This document shows, in pieces, positions 61,869 to 64,000 of a DNA stretch of 64,000 nt. The DNA comes from Paludicola sp. MB14-C6 (GTDB lineage: Bacteria; Bacillota; Clostridia; Oscillospirales; Ruminococcaceae), in the NCBI RefSeq assembly GCF_030908625.1, contig NZ_CP133133.1, positions 1,426,001 to 1,490,000 of the forward strand, read 5' to 3'. The notes beneath the pieces were generated by a model. The model searched no databases and was not told the origin of the DNA. It was given only the letters and a program-made list of their open reading frames with translations. Position numbers and translations under genes: made by a program. Position 1 is the stretch's first letter; each line of letters starts with the position of its first letter.

Positions 61869-62993
61869 GTGAAACTGAATGAAATAAAATTAGAAAATTT
61901 TCGAAATATCGAAAAAATGGTTTGCAATCCCTGTGAAAGTGTCAATATTATATATGGTGACAATGCGCAGGGCAAAACCAATTTAATAGAATCTATTTGG
62001 TTGTTTACAGGAAATCAAAGCTTTCGTGGTTCTAAAATGAGTGAGTTAATACAATTCAATCAACAGCAAACCAAGATTACTATTTTATTTTCGGATAAAG
62101 AAAGGCAACAAAACGCAGAATTTTCAATTGGAAGTAAGAAAAATATTACGGTTAATCATATTCCTTTAAAAAAGCAATCTGAGCTAAATGGAGTATTTTA
62201 TGCAGTAGTTTTCTCTCCTTCTCATCTTTCTTTAATAAAGGATGGACCACAAAATAGAAGAAAGTTTATTGACATTGCAGTTTCTCAAATTAAACCTCAA
62301 TATGATGATTATTTAAGTAAATATGAAAAAATATTAGAGCAACGAAATGCTTTTTTGAAATATTCCAATCGTTATCCTAATTTGGAACAAGATATTGATA
62401 TATGGGACATTCAATTATCCAAGATAGGAACAATTCTTTCTATTTACCGCAATGATTATATAAAAAAATTATTGTCATTCAGTCAACTAATTTATAAAGG
62501 ACTCAGCTCTAAAAAAGAAGAGTTTTTTATTCAATATATATCTACAATCTATGAAAATATGGATGAAATAACTGTTTATGACGATAAACAAGTAGAACAA
62601 TATTACAACAAATTAAAAGAGACGTATCATTTGGATGTAAAATTGGGATATACCACTTGTGGAATACACAGGGACGATCTAGAAATAACAATCAATGGAC
62701 ATTCTGTTAAAAATTTTGGTTCGCAAGGGCAGCAACGCAGCAGTGTTATTGCATTAAAATTGAGTGAAGCCGGAATTTTAAAAAAAGCAACAGGAGAAAA
62801 TCCTATTATTTTATTAGATGATGTTATGAGTGAATTAGATGAAAAACGTCAGGATTACATTTTAAATCATGTAAAAGAAATGCAGGTTTTTATTACTTGC
62901 TGCGATGTTTCCAATACGGAAAAATTAAAAAATGGCAGAGTTTTTCATATACAAAATGGTGAAATAAACGAAGTATATGATATTAAAACATAA
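61869..62993 (+). CDS. recF: Recombination protein RecF
   Basis: 374 aa ABC/SMC-type ATPase: Walker A GDNAQGKTN, signature FGSQGQQRSS, Walker B ILLDDVMSELD. GTG start after GAGGG. Loads RecA at gaps. Confidence 0.96.
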   Translation: MKLNEIKLENFRNIEKMVCNPCESVNIIYGDNAQGKTNLIESIWLFTGNQSFRGSKMSELIQFNQQQTKITILFSDKERQQNAEFSIGSKKNITVNHIPLKKQSELNGVFYAVVFSPSHLSLIKDGPQNRRKFIDIAVSQIKPQYDDYLSKYEKILEQRNAFLKYSNRYPNLEQDIDIWDIQLSKIGTILSIYRNDYIKKLLSFSQLIYKGLSSKKEEFFIQYISTIYENMDEITVYDDKQVEQYYNKLKETYHLDVKLGYTTCGIHRDDLEITINGHSVKNFGSQGQQRSSVIALKLSEAGILKKATGENPIILLDDVMSELDEKRQDYILNHVKEMQVFITCCDVSNTEKLKNGRVFHIQNGEINEVYDIKT

Positions 62994-63004
62994 GGGTGGA
63001 TTTT

Positions 63005-63280
63005 GTGTATTTACATTTAGGTCAAGAAATTGTTGTGAAATTAGATAATGTGATTGGTATTTTTGATTTAGAGAAGTCTTCTTTATCTAAAGATACAAAG
63101 CATTTTTTGTCCAATGCAACTAAAAAGAATCAAGTTATTACAGTTTCTTATGAAATGCCAAAATCTTTTGTTGTATGTTGTGATAAAAACGTTACAAAAG
63201 TTTATATTTCACAAATTTCGTGTGCGACATTAAAAAAGAGGGCGACTCATTCTAAGCAAAGATTTATCATACAGGAATAA
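63005..63280 (+). CDS. remB: Extracellular matrix regulator RemB/YaaB (DUF370)
   Basis: The GTG at 63005, with AAGGG eight bases before it, gives 91 aa starting MYLHLGQEIVV, matching the family start MYIHLG; the GTG three codons earlier is rejected. VIGIFDLE and SSATLKKR-like CATLKKRA are the family blocks. Located between recF and gyrB as in Bacillus. Possibly a DNA-binding regulator of biofilm genes. Confidence 0.9.
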   Translation: MYLHLGQEIVVKLDNVIGIFDLEKSSLSKDTKHFLSNATKKNQVITVSYEMPKSFVVCCDKNVTKVYISQISCATLKKRATHSKQRFIIQE

Positions 63281-63307
63281 AGCAAAAAAAGCGGAGGTAA
63301 TTTAAAA

Positions 63308-64000
63308 GTGGAGAACAATCCGGTAAATTCAAATTACGGTGCAAATGAGATACAAGTATTAGAGGGACTAGAAGCAGTTCGTAAAAGACCAGGTATGTAT
63401 ATTGGTTCTACCGGTCCTCGTGGATTACATCATTTAGTTTACGAAATTGTAGATAACGCAATAGATGAAGCTCTAGCAGGATATTGTGACGAAATAAATG
63501 TAGAAATACAACCCGATAATGTCATTAAAGTAAGCGATAACGGACGTGGTATTCCAACTGGAATTCATGCAAAAGAAGGTATTTCTGCTGCTACTGTCGT
63601 TTACACTATTCTTCATGCAGGCGGTAAGTTTGGTGGAGGCGGATATAAGATGGCAGGCGGTCTTCACGGTGTTGGTGCGTCTGTTGTTAATGCATTAAGT
63701 GAATGGCTTGAATTGACGATTTATGATGGTGAAAATATTCATTTTCAGCGTTTTGAACGTGGCCATTATGATAAACAATTAGAAATAATCGGAAAAACGG
63801 ATTTAAAAGGAACTACTGTTGTTTTTAAAGCGGACCATGAAATATTTGATGACACAAATTATGAATACGATATTTTATTAACTCGTCTTAGAGAACAAGC
63901 ATTTTTAAATGCTGGTATTAAGATTGTTATAAAAGACACTAGAGATAGTGCAAATATTGCTACAGAAACTTTATGTTATGAAGGCGGAATTAAGAGCTTT
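63308..64000 (+). CDS. gyrB: DNA gyrase subunit B, 5' part
   Basis: 231 codons are visible and the frame is open to the right edge. [34 protein letters not shown] and the ATP-lid [22 protein letters not shown] identify the GHKL ATPase domain of type II topoisomerases. GTG start with GGAGG ten bases upstream. Being next to recF identifies gyrB rather than parE. Confidence 0.95.
   Translation, partial: MENNPVNSNYGANEIQVLEGLEAVRKRPGMYIGSTGPRGLHHLVYEIVDNAIDEALAGYCDEINVEIQPDNVIKVSDNGRGIPTGIHAKEGISAATVVYTILHAGGKFGGGGYKMAGGLHGVGASVVNALSEWLELTIYDGENIHFQRFERGHYDKQLEIIGKTDLKGTTVVFKADHEIFDDTNYEYDILLTRLREQAFLNAGIKIVIKDTRDSANIATETLCYEGGIKSF

Overview
The window is low-GC, densely coded DNA from a spore-forming member of the Clostridia, possibly Oscillospirales. 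The class is supported by the rpmH-rnpA-yidD-yidC-jag-mnmE-mnmG-rsmG-noc-soj-spo0J run beside dnaA-dnaN-yaaA-recF-remB-gyrB, by two perfect parS sites, and by the sporulation gene bofA next to yaaL. The family-level placement is inference only. The right end (about 46-64 kb) is the chromosome origin: genes diverge from the rpmH/dnaA gap, and the dnaA-dnaN spacer holds a GC cluster, DnaA-trio-like repeats and an AT-rich unwinding segment.

Layout from the left. 1-5.3 kb: leftward cell-wall-sugar salvage genes (murQ, murK-type kinase, double-GNAT protein, PIG-L deacetylase, AmiE/YbbE-type serine hydrolase, partial namZ), with a perfect inverted repeat just downstream of the -10 box. 5.5-10 kb: a zinc-ribbon membrane protein, an intact IS1182-type element inserted in the palindromic terminator of an SDR gene, a lipoprotein and a DUF1648 protein. 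10.3-10.7 kb: an orphan structured RNA with its own sigma-A promoter and intrinsic terminator. 10.8-17.2 kb: a six-gene polyamine operon encoding both known bacterial routes to spermidine (SpeD/SpeE and carboxyspermidine dehydrogenase/decarboxylase), preceded by an unusual leader. 17-20 kb: small membrane proteins and three Asn-rich proteins. 20.0-20.4 kb: tRNA-Met and two tRNA-Glu. 20.5-33.4 kb: a P-loop ATPase, a HAD phosphatase, a response regulator/ABC/acyltransferase/permease/histidine kinase cluster, two more ABC exporters and a PgsA-like synthase. 33.4-40 kb: the complete pst-phoU-phoPR phosphate regulon with Pho-box-like repeats. 40-46 kb: yaaL, bofA, a URO-D-family protein, an AraC regulator, hflX, a DUF2284 protein and guaB. 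46.5-58.3 kb: thioesterase, serS and the origin-proximal housekeeping genes.

How the parts work together: the mur genes recover MurNAc and GlcNAc from the turning-over wall; the polyamine operon runs from arginine (or another basic amino acid) to spermidine; the Pst/Pho genes sense and import phosphate; Soj/Spo0J/parS/Noc segregate and protect the origin; SpoIIIJ-type YidC, Jag and BofA connect to sporulation. The most notable observations are the speD leader (a hairpin that would loop out 39 nt and bring a distant Shine-Dalgarno sequence to the start codon), the adjacent orphan RNA, the doubled spermidine routes, the permuted PstS and the palindrome-targeted IS. No CRISPR array, prophage or classical defence island is visible.
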